From Larix kaempferi (lineage: Eukaryota; Streptophyta; Pinopsida; Pinales; Pinaceae): 64,000 bases of DNA. Both the position numbers and the translations under genes were made by a program. A model generated the notes under the pieces. It saw only the letters and a program-made list of their open reading frames with translations, was not told where the DNA came from and ran no database searches. Shown here in pieces: positions 33,340 through 45,990 of the stretch; position 1 is the stretch's first letter, and every line of letters begins with the position of its first letter. The stretch is taken from contig BSBM01000007.1 of assembly GCA_027924585.1 (NCBI GenBank), positions 8,566,001 to 8,630,000 on the forward strand, given 5' to 3'.

Positions 33340-36300
33340 AGCCAAGCAATGTCGAGTTTAATTGTGTAAGGTTGAGTTGTGTTGTAGAGTGGAATTGAAG
33401 TGTGTTGATCGAGTTTCCAAGTCGGGTGAGGTTGAGAAACACTTTGGCGTTGTGGTAGTCGAGTGCAAAATGTTGGGTGAACTAGATACAGTTGAGATTT
33501 CGAGCAAAGTAGAATCACCTATCATCCCTGTCACTATTGAAGAGGAAGTTGCTAGTATGTTGGTTGGGTCGTTTTCAGTGATGCGAAAGAAGAGGGGGGG
33601 AAGCGGCCTAGCTCCCCGACACTAGAGAAGTGGTAGACCAGATCATCTGCACAAGTGCTAGCAGAGGTCCCTAAAGTGAGTCTGTCGAGGTCAGGTGTTG
33701 TGGAGTCTGTTGCTCGAGCAGGGGTATCTGCAGTGGATATCTTGGGGTATATACCTCCCTGTCGACTCGGTGCGCAGCCCTGGAAGTCCCCAAGAACCAG
33801 CGGTACCAAGTCAGGATGCCGACAATCCCACCAGGCATGGTCTACATTGCAGACATTGTTCCTACGTTGATGTAGTTGAAGTATGACGATCATGATTTGC
33901 TGGCGCTGCAGGATGTTATGATGGACCCTTTTTTGCTAAGAGCAGCAGGAGAAGTCATCCCGATGCTGTGCATTCCACACGATTGGGCGCGTGGATTGGA
34001 CAAAGCGGGGTTGTTGGGCCTGATCAACATGTTGCACTTTAGGCAGTTGACAGAGGAAAATTCCTGCATTGAGTAGCAATTGGCCTCCTTTCATGGTGGA
34101 ATTTTGTGGTTGGACAGACCGGTCACCGCCATAATCGACCTAATTTTCGATATCACAGGATTGCCAAAGAATGGATCGGACCCGTCGCAATACTTCAAAG
34201 GGAAGGAGAATGATAAGAAGAGGGAAATGAGGTTGGTATAGTGCTACATCTTGGAATGCGACGACTAAGCCTAACACACTGACAGTATTAATGATAGGGC
34301 GGTTCGCACCGGGGCAAGGATTCTGTGTTGCAAAGTCGTACGGAAAAACTGACCCAACTAGTGCAATTCGGGGGTCATGGTGTGTGCAGAGCAGTGAGTG
34401 CAAGGCGTACAGATGAACTGGTCACTTTTCTTATTGAATCAGTTAACAGAGGATGCAGCAACTATCCAAGAAAGAAAAGGAGCATTCGTGTACAATTGGA
34501 TTTTGATTTTGATTACGCTTGTAGCATGGATAGAGCCTGACAATTACCAAGGAATGGAAGTTGATGTCACGATAGACCGTAAGGGTGCCCGCTATCAGAA
34601 TCTGTGGTGGGTGTAGGAACCAAAGCGACTAAAGGATTGTACAGTGTAGTTCTGTCTCTACTGGGAAGCACTGCAGGCGGCAGCTGAGCGTGTTTCGTGG
34701 TTGTCCCAGGTAGCCGTCACGAAATATAAAGGGATTTCCAAGTTTACGATTGGACCGCACAACATTCATGTGCAAGTGCGGTGTGATACGAGGAAGCAAA
34801 GGTTGCATACCCCCTACAAGTTGTCTAATGAGGAGCTGGATGTGATCATCGACGAATGGCCCGTAGAATGGCAAGAATCGGTTAGTCACGAAGAAGAATT
34901 AATAGGGCTACCGCTGGATGTACCAGGCATGGAACAGAAGAATCACCCTGATTCGAATCAAGAGTCATTGCAGACCCCTACGGATGAAGAGTGTGAGGTT
35001 GAGGAGGGAAGAGCAAAGGTGTGCTATGAGAATAGTACGATCAGTGGTGCAACCCTAGCAATGGAAACGAAGTTGGGACGGCTTGTTGCGGCCTTAAAAA
35101 ATGAAACGAATGTGTTCTCTAACGCAATAATAGTGCAGGTAGAAACAAGTTTCAATGAGGTAAAAGCTCACCTTGATTCCTTAGTTAATATTGTTTCGAA
35201 GAAGGCACTGGAGTTAGCACCTGTGCAGGTAGTTGGTGCAATCAACACTATGCTGTGGGTTCAGAATGTGCAAATTCCCCCGACTCCAATTGTGATTGAG
35301 ATAATGAGGCTCTCCAGGACTCGTTGCAGTAGTAGCAAGGTTTGGCAATTGACATCAATGCATTGTCCTCGCAGACATTGGTGAAAATGCAGGAGGTTGC
35401 TAGCCATGAGCTATCCGACAGGGAACAAGACGTCAACGGTCAACTCTTGCAATCGCAGGAGAACGAGGCAGTGGCTTGAAAAGAAGTAGATGAGTTAACG
35501 AAGAAGGTGGTAGCATCTAGGGAGGTAGTCGCTGAATTGGAGGACAAGCTAGAGCAGCTAATTGCTGAGAAGGCTCAAGCAATTGAGGAGTTGAAGAAGG
35601 AGAAAGATCGCATGACAGTGGAGAAAGCCCACATTTGGGACAGTAGCATGCGGTTGGAGGAGGCAGTCTCTAAAGCATGTCAGTATGTACCAAATCCCAT
35701 CGCGTAGTTGGATCCGGTCGAGTGAGCACAACAGCTTGAGGCTGTCCTTGCTCAGTTGCAGTGAGACAATGCTGACTTCCGAGATTTGGTGCAACCAAGC
35801 ACACTGTTGGAGCAAGTAGCTGAACGAAAACACACCATGGAGGAGTTGGCAACCCAATTGGGAGAGCTGGAGCAAGCAACGACAAAAATCACTGCAGAGA
35901 CTACGTAGTTTTGGGGCAGCGTAGTCCAAGATGATCAATTAGAACAACTGACCAAGCTGCGACAGGAGGTGGAAGGGTAGATGGCCACGTTGAAGACATC
36001 AATGAGAATGTTTCCACTAGTTGTTTAAGTCACCAAATATATAGAGCTAAAGGAGTTACAGCAGCATGTTGCAAAGGCACAGGACTGTCAGCAAAAGCAC
36101 ACTACACAGTTGGAGGAGTTCCAAGAGATTGGAGCGTAGTTTTCTCTGAAGGAATTTCTTGCACTTTAGGTAGTATAGGAAGGTCAGCGGAACGTTGCTA
36201 ATAAGATGAATGAGTCCCCATCAACGCAGAACTTGGAAGAGAGTCAGGAGATCACTGTGGCGTCTAAGGAGCAAGTCAGGGAAAGCAACCAGCATTACAG

Positions 36301-36345
36301 AAACTTCAGGTTGAAGATCACTGAGTACACCATGTCTAGCTGACG
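33340..36345 (+). pseudogene. Extra 3' coding region of C, unknown function
   Basis: About 3 kb between integrase and the 3' LTR keeps protein-like composition in the plus strand through many stops. Readable parts: 33362-33625; 33876-34076 (DPFLLRAAGEVIP, CIPHDWARGLDKAGLLGL); on to about 34230 (HGGILWLDRP, DITGLPKNGSDPSQYFKG); 34398-34616 (NWSLFLLNQLTEDAA); 34701-35384 (HNIHVQVRCDTRKQR, IDEWPVEW); and 35507-35707 with following pieces. The last third is Glu/Lys/Leu heptad-rich and predicts a coiled coil (AELEDKLEQLIAEKAQAIEE). I recall similar helical proteins in plant genomes but cannot name a family. It is too long and too protein-like to be a plain UTR. Confidence 0.65.
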
Positions 36346-36371
36346 TGGCTCGAGGGCGAGTTGCAAGATTG

Positions 36372-36382
36372 TGTTGGGGGCC
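36372..36382 (+). promoter_or_regulatory. Polypurine tract of C
   Basis: TGTTGGGGGCC ends directly at the 3' LTR start. Confidence 0.75.
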
Positions 36383-37209
36383 TGTTGGTAGGAGATTTGA
36401 TGAGTCAACTGCATAGCATCGCAGATGTTGTGATGTCGCGCAAGACGGAAAACAATGCGCAAGTCAATAAGTTTACGTATTATGTGGGTTTTGGGTTATT
36501 TGGACCACAATATGTGGGTTTTGGGTCATCCTTTTTGTAAATTTTGTTAAGAAGTAGTTAGGTGGTTGCCTAAGTGGACCGCAAATGTAAAGGCACAAGA
36601 CTATAAATAGACATAGCATTATAAGTGTTGATATATCCGTGATATCCATGAATTGATCAATTGAAGAGACAGTTGAGCTCGGATGATTTTTCTTGTTGTT
36701 GTCTGTTAATCTGGGTATGCGATGAAATAACTCTATTGATGTATCTATGGGTTGTTGCGAAGGTTAATCTGATATGATTTTGAGCAGAATTACTCTGTCT
36801 CTTTCTGTTTTCCTGATATGAATGTTATGTGCGACTTGAATACATGAATGATGCAATGTTTCCTTGTTCCAAATAATGTTTTACTACTAGATCTATTGCA
36901 CATTAATGGTTTATTTGACAATAAGATCTGTTGAATGACAATGTGATTATGTCTAAATGCATAAGTCGAAATGTTAGATCTGTTTGTGAATGTTGCAATA
37001 AGTTGATAAGTGGATAAAAAGAGGTCCTTCTTCATTTGTTAGAAACATGGTTCTGTCAACTCTCCCTTGAACATCTCGGGTGAGACTTCATTTGCTCTGT
37101 AGGTGTTGCTAGATAGGGTAAAAACTATCTGGGTCAGGGCTCAAGGAGATCGCGATGGGTTATATGTCGACAGAGTGAGGAACCCCTATCGACTGGGTTT
37201 GTGTCAACA
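36383..37209 (+). mobile_element. 3' LTR of C
   Basis: TGTTGGTAGGAG to TTTGTGTCAACA, with a TATA box at 36602-36610. Diverged from the 5' copy by about 10% plus small indels. Confidence 0.93.
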
Positions 37210-37214
37210 GTCTC
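37210..37214. repeat. Target-site duplication of C, right copy
   Basis: GTCTC, against GTTTC at 25128-25132. Confidence 0.8.
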
Positions 37215-37940
37215 TAGCAAAATATTGACTTAAAATGTCATCATTGCTTCCAAAAATGATATAATCTACATATACTTCAACAACAATAACCTTTTCATGC
37301 TTAATTTTTATATATGTTATTGTCTATACTACCCCTTTTGAAGCCATGTTGTTGCATATTCTTGTCCAATCCTGAATACCAGGCTCTAGGTGCTTGCTTG
37401 AGTCCATATAGAGCTTTCTTTAGTTTGCAGGCATAGTCTTTATTATCTGAAAGAGAGAATCCTTCTAGTTGTTCTATGTACATTTCTTCTTCTAGATCTC
37501 CATTTATAAATGTTGAATTTACATCCATTTGATATACTATGATGTTTTCAGAACTAGTATAGGCCAAGAGAAACCTAATTGCTTCCATTCAAGCTATAGG
37601 AGAGAAGGTTTCTTCAAAATATATTCCTTAAATCTGTGTATATCCTTTGCATACAAACTTTGCCTTATTTATGACTACATGTCCTTTATTCATTAATTTT
37701 GTTCTTGAATACCAATTTGGTTCCAACAACATTTTTATCCTTGGGTCTCAGAACAAGTTCTCAGTTCTAATTCTTTTCAATCTAGTTTAATTCTTCTTCT
37801 ATATATTTAACCTAGTGCTCATCAGTTCCTGATTCCTCAAAACCTTTTGGTTCTATTTGGGACAACAAAGAAAAATGAACCTCTTCAGTCGCATCTTTTA
37901 AGTACCTCCTTCTAGTTCCTACAATGACGTTCTTATCTCA
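37210..37940 (-). pseudogene. pol: Copia reverse transcriptase of D
   Basis: Minus-strand frame from about 37800: ELVLRPKDKNVVGTKLVF, FVCKGYTQ, EETFSPIA, then the open piece 37588-37301 with VYQMDVNSTFINGDLEEEMY and LKKALYGLKQAPRAWY, hallmarks of Ty1/copia RT. The catalytic box at about 37255-37275 reads YVDYIIFGSND, where YVDD is expected (GAT to TAT), so the enzyme is dead. The frame resumes at 25127 after insertion C, showing that C landed just downstream of the active site. Confidence 0.9.
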
Positions 37941-38188
37941 AATAATCAAGTCCTCAAAATGATTATTTTGAATGTATCTGAAAGGGCCCTTTGTATCCTA
38001 TCTCCCTTATTCTGATTCATGTTGATATATCATGTCCTATTATTCTTTTTGTTCTTCATTTCTGGTAAGTCCTCAAATAATTGTTCAAATAGTGGTTGAT
38101 CATCATCATTCTCTATTCTCCTATGGATGAACACTTTATCTACCTTTACATATAGAATTTATACCATCTTCCTTAGTCATAAATTGTA

Positions 38189-38193
38189 GCTCT
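38189..38193. repeat. Target-site duplication of B, left copy
   Basis: GCTCT before B. The right copy at 50462-50466 is ACTCT, giving four of five bases. Confidence 0.75.
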
Positions 38194-39041
38194 TGTGTTG
38201 GAGAAAACTCACTATGGCTTGGGAATACCACAACAGACAGATGACTAGCAAAAATCAACTCAATTCTCAAAACAATGCTATTATAAATGACAAAGTTAAG
38301 ATAATGGATAAATGTAACCAACCTTGATCCAAACGTTTGATGTATATACCTGTTGGAGCTTCCAATCCATGCACTTGAAATCTTCAAATTAGTCTTGACA
38401 GCCAATATCCAACAAGTACATATAACATATAAATGACATTAACATTATCAATAACAATGGTCCATAATATCAGAAGCAAATGTAACCCAATGTATAATAA
38501 ACAACATTTACAACATGATGGACGAGAATATGAGTATTTCTATTAATTAACAAGAAGAAGTACAAGGTGATACGACCTCTTGGCGGAAGCCAATCTGAAC
38601 CAACATCTGGATCAATCCACTTGTGCCTCCACCACTTCAATCCTCTAGACTCAAGATAGGGAAAAAATCCACTAGAGTTATCTTGCTATTCTCTTCTCCT
38701 CCAGTCCATAAGCCATATGTGCTCAATATATAGTCATCTCAAAGGTAGGTGAAAGGACACATCGAGGCGTTACTTGGGAAAATGGAGAGCCAAAGGTTAC
38801 TTAATGACTGCTTTTTGGGAGTAAAAAGTAATAAATAGTGATTTTTACCATTTTATTTGATACCCACGAGCTATAGTGATGCAATGTGCGGGTATGCCTG
38901 CTATAAGGATGCAACAGGTGGGTAAGAGGAAAAATAGGGAAAAATAGTGTCTGAAGGATATAAGTTGATCTGAGTCACTGAAATGGATCTTACAGGCCAA
39001 ATAATGCTGATGCTCACAGGGTGGAGGATTACGATGTAACA
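38194..39041 (-). mobile_element. 3' LTR of B
   Basis: TGTGTTGGAGAAAAC to CGATGTAACA. Minus-strand TATA (CTATATAT) at 38726-38733. Compared with the 5' LTR it lacks roughly 75 bp present near 49990-50065. Confidence 0.93.
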
Positions 39042-39053
39042 GATGCCCCCCAA
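39042..39053 (-). promoter_or_regulatory. Polypurine tract of B
   Basis: On the minus strand TTGGGGGGCATC adjoins the 3' LTR. It resembles the tract of A at 10925-10936. Confidence 0.85.
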
Positions 39054-41228
39054 TGTGTGAGGTCAGATACTAATGCTATGATGGCCGAAATACATTATAA
39101 AACTCAGAAGTGGAGTGATGGAGACACAAGTGGAGAGAGCAGCTCACTCGTCATAATACAATAGTATCCCTCAATACATGTCGGTAGTATAACAATCTGA
39201 TACAATGGCCATGAATAGGCAGTATATAATAGATACATGTCATAAGTGATCATAGCCATGATCCCTCTACAGTAAGATATGGTCTCCTGTTGAAAAGGAA
39301 ACAACTGGTGCAAAACTGGAGGTACAAACTGCTGAAATCTGAGAGGTGATAGCTCAGATGTAAAGTCAAAGTCATAAGTAGCATACTGAATGCCACAATC
39401 GCTTGGGGTCTTTGACGCAAGTCTTCAATGGTGCAAGTCCCATCAAGTGAATAAAGGAGTTGGGGTCGAACCTAATGAGACATCATCTGATTACTGGTCA
39501 ATGATGTATATTGTTAGCAGACGCGAGATGACCCACCAATATTGAAAATGGGCATCAAGGCACAAAGCACAATCATCGAAGTGTGAATAAATGGGTTGAA
39601 GTCGAACACTAGGATGAATCCATTGATCAGTGTACATTGATGTATTCCCAAAACTGTCGATGGCGAGAGAACCTGCCACTAATGACTGCAAGCCTCAAGG
39701 TACTCAACTGAAATCTAAGCCTCAAGTCCCAGAATAAATGGGTTGAAGTCAACGGAACGAGACTCGCTGGAAGGAGGGAGTTAAGAAATGCCCCATCGAC
39801 TTGCACGAGGTACCAGCAATGATGAAAGATTTGAAAGATCTCAAGGGAAACAGACTGACTCAATAAGGATGGCCGACATGCAATAGTCAAGAAATCTGAG
39901 GAGTGGCTGATACTAGTTTCAGGACTTCCTTTGAACAAGAGCAAGAGCAGATGGATAGACTCAAGTAGCATAGAATTGACATAAACTGTGCAATGCAGGA
40001 GGTATTACAGAGGGCTCCATAATGACTGGAAGCTTAACCAATCAGTGGAGAAAATTGAGAAACAAGTACAGCTCATAAGGCCCAACTATATTCCCGACTC
40101 ATAATATACAGAGTGGAATGAATGCTCTGTTCAAAGGCGACACAACAGCTGCCAACAAGAAATAGTGACCATAATCCCGTCCGGCTTTTTGGAATATTTG
40201 ATTTTTTTTTGTCTTTTTCATATTTGGGAAAAGCTTGAAAAAGAATAAAATTGCTTATAGTACAACAGGTGAGGGAACGAGTGTCAAATAGCTAGAAGAC
40301 TAGTCCCAAGCAGTGGAACATACCTATGCTCAATGCAAGGAAGTGCGTGTAGGATGTGGACAATCGGGGGTATGTTCCCTCAAGGTCAAAAGGTCATCAA
40401 ATTGCGAAAGGAAAATATAAGCTCTGCAGGGCTCGACAGGGAAAAGTGCTCAGGTACCAAGCTAACAATTGAGTAAGCGGGAGCCGGCACAAGGCTCAAA
40501 TAGCAAGCAGGATGATGCAATGCAATCACAACATGATATAACTAAGGGGAGTCCTTAAGGGATTTGGCCAGCATAAGAAAAAGTAGAGTATGAGTCTTTA
40601 TCGCAATGTCATGGCGTGACTACAAATGACTCCCAATCCTAAGGACAAACAACGGCATGGGCACCAGAATGCAAAAGGGTTTCTAACTAGGGTACCCATG
40701 TTTGGAAAAGCCCTACCACCACATAATGACACTTCTAAAGTAGTGTGAAGGTTCTGTGTTAGTTATGAAGCGGGGTCACACCTAGGGTTTATGAAAACGG
40801 TCAATAGGTCAAATGCATAATGCATGCGAAAATGGCCTCTAACCTATATGCCAGATGTGAAATGTACCTGTCGTAGGTGTTAAATGGTTCATAACAACTT
40901 TCACTAAGGAAATCTATTTAAAAAACACTACTCCATGACACGACATTAGTTCATAATGGCTCGAAATGGAAAAAACTATAGAGAAGTGGGTCCAGAAAAT
41001 TATAAATAGTAATAAAATTTTCCAAATTACAATTCATTTTCACTATTCACCAATTTGGAGTTGTTTGGTCAATTTTCACCGGAAAATTCAGTTGTCGATT
41101 TTGGGAGCTACAAGCGACCGTTCAACGAACCATCCGGAGCAGGTTGGTTACATTTCTCCATTATCTTAACATTGTCACTTATAATAGCATTGTTTTGAGA
41201 GTTGAGTTGATTTATGGTAGTCATCTGT
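39054..41228 (-). other. Long 3' untranslated region of B
   Basis: About 2.2 kb between the integrase stop and the polypurine tract, without a coherent ORF. It has weak local duplications (for example GGGTTGAAGTCGAAC near 39595 and GGGTTGAAGTCAACG near 39740). A likewise carries a long non-coding 3' region, so this is a lineage trait. Confidence 0.65.
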
Positions 41229-42400
41229 CTATTGTGGTATTCCCAAGCCATAGTGATTTCTAGGCTCCTTTAAGGCAACTCCCTCATAGTCTTCTAACTC
41301 ATAAGCTCCTTTTTCGAGGACATGCCTCACAATGTAAGGACCATGCCACATGGGATTGAACTTGCCTACCCCCAGGGGTTCTTTAGCTTGGTCATATAAG
41401 AGGACCAAGTCACCTTCAACATACTGCTGAGGATGGACATACCTATCATATTGAACCTTAACACAACGTTTGTTGGCATCAATGGCCACGGTGGCATCTC
41501 GACGTTGCTCGTCAAGTTGCTCGAGGTGTACTAAATATTGCTCAATATTTGTCGTATCAGGGAGGAGCTCTATGGCTAGCTTGAGTGAAGGGATTTCGCA
41601 TTCAATCGGTGAAAGTGACTCCACACCATGAACTAACTGGAATGGTGAGAACCTAGTGGCAATCTTAACTGCAGTTCGATATGCCCACAAAGCAGGATAT
41701 AACATGATATGCCAATTGGTCTTTCTTTGTTGGATGGTACGTTGGAGAATGGTATTCAAAGACTTATTTACTGCTTCAACCTGACCATTCGCTTGAGGAT
41801 AGTAGGAAGATGAGTCTTCCTGGAAAAACCCAAGCTTGAGAGACAAATCCTCCATCATCTTGTTTTGAAAGTGACTACCATGGTTAGTGACAATATCTTT
41901 TGGTATACCGAATCGAGTGATAATCTAGTTGAACACGAAATGGGATGCAGTAGCATCGTCGACTTTTACGATAGGCATGGCCTAAGTCCATTTGGAAAAA
42001 TAATCCACAACCACTATGATATGGTGATGCCCCCCAGCCGAAGCTAGTTCGCAATCCATGAAATCTACCCCCCACTTAGTGAAGGGACCGACAGTGATGA
42101 CCGGATGGAGGGGCCTTGGGTGTGAATGTATGTTCCAAGAAAACACCTAGCAAGGGTGACATCTCTTCACAGCATTAATACAATATTTAAAGATGGTAGG
42201 CCAAAAATAACGAGCTCACATGATACGCTGGGATGTATGAAGCCCGGATAAGTGACTGCCACATGCCCCCACATGGCAATCATTAACTACCCATTCCGCT
42301 TCTTCGTGAGTCAAGAAACGATGTCGAATGGAATCCTTTCCTTGGCGATACAGAGTATCACCGACGATAGTATAATATTTAGCGTGATGTCTCACACGCC
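41229..42400 (-). pseudogene. pol: Integrase of B
   Basis: The core begins VDFMDCELASAGG (first Asp present). The second Asp site reads VTNHGSHF, with Asn for the expected Asp. The catalytic Glu is in ANGQVEAVNKSLN. TAG stops replace Trp (FSKWT*AMP) and another codon (FVFN*IIT). The best frame, 41858-41229 (209 codons), holds the C-terminal half: WAYRTAVKIATRFSPFQLVH, YVEGDLVLLYDQ, NPMWHGPYIVRHVLEKGAYE. It ends soon after, with no chromodomain. The zinc-binding N-terminus is readable upstream to about 42390. Confidence 0.9.
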
Positions 42401-42401
42401 G

Positions 42402-43120
42402 TCACTCATCTCGTGAATAATGTGGAGGAAACTTCAAAGTTTGGATATATACAATGACATCCCCATACCAAGGGTCCTTGGACGAGATAAGAAATAAGTG
42501 TTCATCCGCAAAGGAATCTTCATGAATAACATCCTCATCAAGTCGTGGAAGGTCCAACATAAGCTCAGCGAACACCAATGATTTCACCAATTTTGCAGAA
42601 GCAAAATCAAGATCAAATTCCTGAAGGATTACAATCCATTTATTATACTTACCCCTGATAAGGCATCGTGATAGCACGAACTGAAATGGATTGATGTGAG
42701 CCACAAGTGTGGTTGTTCGAAGCAAAATGTAATGTCGTAACCGCTGGACTGCGTGGACAGTCGCAAGTGCCAGCTTTTCTATGGGAGTGTACCTTAGCTA
42801 AGCGTCTACTAAATTTCAACTGAGATAATAGATAACATGCTCGATGAGTGCATCATCTACCTAAACCAAGACCATGCCAACAGTCTCTTGAGATGTGGCC
42901 ACATAAAGAATGAAATCTCGTGTAAAGTCCGGTGGACTAAGCACAGGGGTCGATACCAAAGCTTTCTTAAGGGCATCGAAAGACTGCTGGGCTCTCTCAT
43001 CCCAGATAAAGGTGTGTCTTTCTTCAATAAGCGTGTGAAACCTTTGGTAATATTAGCATAATTAGCTATAAATCGATGCAGAAAAGTAGCTCTCCCTTGG
43101 AGGCTCTGAAGTTGTAACAA
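42402..43120 (-). pseudogene. pol: RT connection and RNase H of B
   Basis: 43120-42857 carries the RT thumb and start of RNase H (LQGRATFLHRFIANYANITK, then shifted). 42725-42402 carries the RNase H end (NPFQFVLSRCLIRGKYNKW, ILQEFDLDFASAKLVKSLVF). Frame changes separate the pieces and the central RNase H acidic residues fall in a broken part. Confidence 0.8.
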
Positions 43121-43777
43121 ATTGCGCGGAGGAGGAAACTGAAGTATTGCCTCAACTTTGATAGGATTGACTCTAATACCCTCTCTCGAAACTATGAATC
43201 CTAGAAGGCGACCAGTCCTAACAGCGGAGATTCATTTGTTTGGATTCAATCAAATTTTGTAGTGGATACATCATTCGAGAATCATACGTAGGTGCTTGGT
43301 GTGGTCCACTCTCTTGCGAGAATGGCCAACAAGATCATCCAAGAAAACTTCCATAATCATCTTAAGATCGTGAAAGGCATAGGCCATGGTTCGCTAAAAA
43401 GTAGCTCTGGTATTTTTAAGGTTGAAGGGCATTTTTCAATATGCAAATGTTCCCCATGGACAAATAAATGTAATCTTATGTTGGTCCGCAGGTTCGATTT
43501 GAATCTAATTATAACCCGAGAAGCCGTCCATGAATGAAAAAATATCACTCCCCACACAAACATCCAATATTTGATTAATTAATAATGTGGGGAAGTTGTC
43601 TTTCGGACGTGTATGGTTCAAATCTCTAAAATCAGTGCACACACGGATCATTCCCTGCTTCTTATCCACAGGAACAAGGTTTGACACCCATTCGATAAGG
43701 GGAACGGGGTAGATGAAACCAACTTTGAGCAATTTATCCACCTCTTCCTTAATAACAGCTGCCTTCCTAGGGTTCAC
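43121..43777 (-). pseudogene. pol: Reverse transcriptase of B
   Basis: RT N-terminal half in 43777-43505: PRKAAVIKEEVDKLLKVGFI, SNLVPVDKKQGMIRVCTDFR and FSFMDGFSGYN (first catalytic Asp). The frame then shifts. The catalytic box FLDD is still readable at about 43331-43345, in MAYAFHDLKMIMEVFLDDLV. This is typical Ty3/gypsy RT with intact catalytic residues but a broken reading frame. Confidence 0.88.
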
Positions 43778-43873
43778 AGCATGTAAGCATTATCGAACCA
43801 GTTTAGCATCAGGATATGTTCTAATCTCGTGTTCAACAATGCGGGGGTCTATTCCTGGAATATCCTCGTATGA

Positions 43874-44401
43874 CTAGGCGAAAGCTTCCCGGAGTTCTAT
43901 AAACAAGTCAGTGTAAACAGTGATCTCCTCAGGATCACAATCGGCACCAATGTAAACATTCTCCATCTTTTCGGGAGTGTGAGAGATGTTGATTGAAGTG
44001 GTTGGGGAAATATTGGCCATATTCCCCTCCGCAAAAACATCATGCGACTTCAAAAGAGCCACAGGGTGACCAACCATCTCTGCTAGAGTCATCCTAAACT
44101 CCTCTTGCTCAATGAGCTCGAAGTTGGGAAGGAAATAAGAGCAATGGTGCATATCTTCCCAAGGCCTCTCACTACCACACATGGCCTCCATGATAGCTTC
44201 ATCAGAAGGTAAAGTATCATCGAGGCAATCGTGGGAACAAGACGAGTTGGCTGCCCAAACTAGCAGCGTAACGGGATCTTCTTCAACTGTCCGGGAAGAA
44301 GAGAGATCTAGATCTATAGTGGTTTGTTGGATATGATCATAAGCGAGCTTCGCTACAAATAAAGGCATAGACATCCCGACATGCGCAATGTATTTAGACA
44401 T
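43874..44401 (-). pseudogene. Protease-RT linker of B
   Basis: 175 codons, homologous to the A segment at 14186-13700. Shared patterns are WEDMHHCSYF, AEGNMANISPT and an acidic EEITVYTDLFIELREAFA end. In B the frame goes on, after a TAG for Trp, into SYEDIPGIDP and then RT, showing what A has lost. Function unknown beyond spacer or Gag-Pol processing. Confidence 0.75.
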
Positions 44402-44422
44402 GGAACTCGTGGATGGTAAAGT

Positions 44423-45015
44423 TCACGGATCATCTAAATAGGAGGTCCAGAATAACATATTATTCGAAGGAGGAGATGCATTGTCGGTAATGGTTCCAAT
44501 AAAATTCATAGGTACAAAAAGATTATAAGTTCCCATCAATGAGGGGTACATTCCAACACCTATGTTCCCAGTTGCCAGCTGAGAATTAGAAACTTGCGGG
44601 ACTACAGATCTCGTGGATGCTGCGGAAGGAGTGCCAACAAAATCCAGCTGATCGATCATCACAATCTTTCCTTCATGGGGAAAGCAGATAACTCTAAATA
44701 TAGTAGATGTGACAGCCTTCATAGCGTACATCTAGTTCCAACCCAGTAAAAGGTTGTAGTCGATGGGCGCATCAACCACCTCGACTTCAATAGGCACAGA
44801 CTTACCTCCCAAGGAGACAATAAGGGAAGGGATAATTCCATGCAGCATAAAAATCTACCGTCGAATGTAGTGAGTGTATTTCTAGACACGAGTAGAGGAG
44901 GAGAGCCAAGAGCTTTCCAATAAGTTGACAACATTACTGATGCGGAAGCACCTTCATCAACCATAGTACGTTTGACAAAGCTCTGAAGGCAAACCACCTG
45001 GATTTGAAAATCCAT
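44423..45015 (-). pseudogene. Protease of B
   Basis: Frame 45015-44719 holds KRTMVDEGASASVML. The active-site triad is DEG, exactly as in A. One frameshift then moves the fold into another frame (IDYNLLLG equivalent near 44740), and 44731-44423 continues with MYAMKAVTSTIFRVICFPHEGKI. The order matches A residue by residue. Confidence 0.8.
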
Positions 45016-45054
45016 GTGGTAAGGTAAGCGAGGCTGGACATCAGTAGTATCGAA

Positions 45055-45990
45055 CTAGATAACACTAGGATTTCCCCCATCCTGAACTCCTAATGCACTC
45101 AAAAGGGAATGCTTCTGAGAAGGATAGGCCTGCAAAACTTCAAGAGCTGACATGGCACACGGATTTTGGCCCAAATCTTCTACGATGGAGTAGTTATGGG
45201 TGGCTCGGGCATTGTGATTATGCGTAGAGCACTTGAGAACACCTTTCGGTATCCATGGCATAATGGAGGGCTTCTCGATATGCAAGGAATTGTCAGGAGG
45301 AGGGGGAGGCTCACTCCCCAAATTAGGTTGTGGTGCACCATAATTGCGCTGACGAGAAGAAACACAAACCTCCGACTGAACCATATTCACACATCCATAA
45401 CCACTAGTATTGGAAGAAGACGTTGCCATTTCAATAGTACCATAACTAGTGGTGGTAGCATGCGAAGCCATGTTTTGATGATTAGGAAGGGGATCCTTCA
45501 ACATAGCTGGGCTCTGTGCCAAATGCTTCGATGCTTCTTCAATTCGAGGACATAAGTGAGTAAGATGATCCTCCCCACAAAGCTTGCAAGGGAATTTCAC
45601 CTTACACCTAGGTTTACGATCCTCGCCAGCATTACCTCCTTCCCGAGGATCGTTGGCATTCTCTTTACGAGGAGTATTACGATTGCTATTGTTATTTCTT
45701 CCATTGTTTCCACCCCTACGATTGTTTCTCCCCTTCTTCTTACCACCAGGTTGCTGGTTACCTGACGGTTTCATTGATTGCACATTGTGTACATCAGACG
45801 ACGGAGTGGAAGTGGACATGGTGTGAACTTGTCCAGGAGTAGACTGGTTTAGCAACAAATTTTGCATTTGATTAGCTACCAAGTCTATAGGGCAAGTGCA
45901 TGCAGACCCTATGATGCCATTGGCATGTGGTCCAGGAACTAGCGTAGGCTCATGTCTTGTTCTTGATGCATCAGGAATAATGTCATACAA
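45055..45990 (-). pseudogene. gag: Nucleocapsid segment of B Gag
   Basis: 311 codons from MYDIIPDASR (the same point as YTIIPDAPR in A Gag). A basic Asn/Arg/Gly-rich stretch (KKKGRNNRRGGNNGRNNNSN) precedes one intact zinc knuckle, CKLCGEDHLTHLC, near 45555-45595, followed by a low-complexity linker and the start of the protease region (NYSIVEDLGQNPCAMSALEV, as in A). An RNA-binding role is inferred from the basic stretch and knuckle. Confidence 0.85.

Larger units (their letters stand above)
25133..37209 (+). mobile_element. Element C: Ty3/gypsy with an extra 3' ORF region
   Basis: A 12.1-kb plus-strand insertion inside the RT of D. LTRs are 25133-25981 and 36383-37209 (about 90% identical by eye), flanked by GTTTC/GTCTC. 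Order: PBS, gag with five zinc knuckles, protease-like, long linker, RT, RNase H, integrase, then about 3 kb of additional coding-like sequence, polypurine tract and LTR. The order RT-RNase H-integrase defines Ty3/gypsy. No chromodomain is seen. Dozens of stops, mainly TAG, and several frameshifts make it inactive. Confidence 0.95.

Noticed and set aside
35558-35938. 126-codon minus-strand ORF opposite the coiled coil of C
   Set aside because: Leu/Ser/Cys-rich mirror of a Glu/Lys/Gln-rich coiled coil. Antisense shadow.
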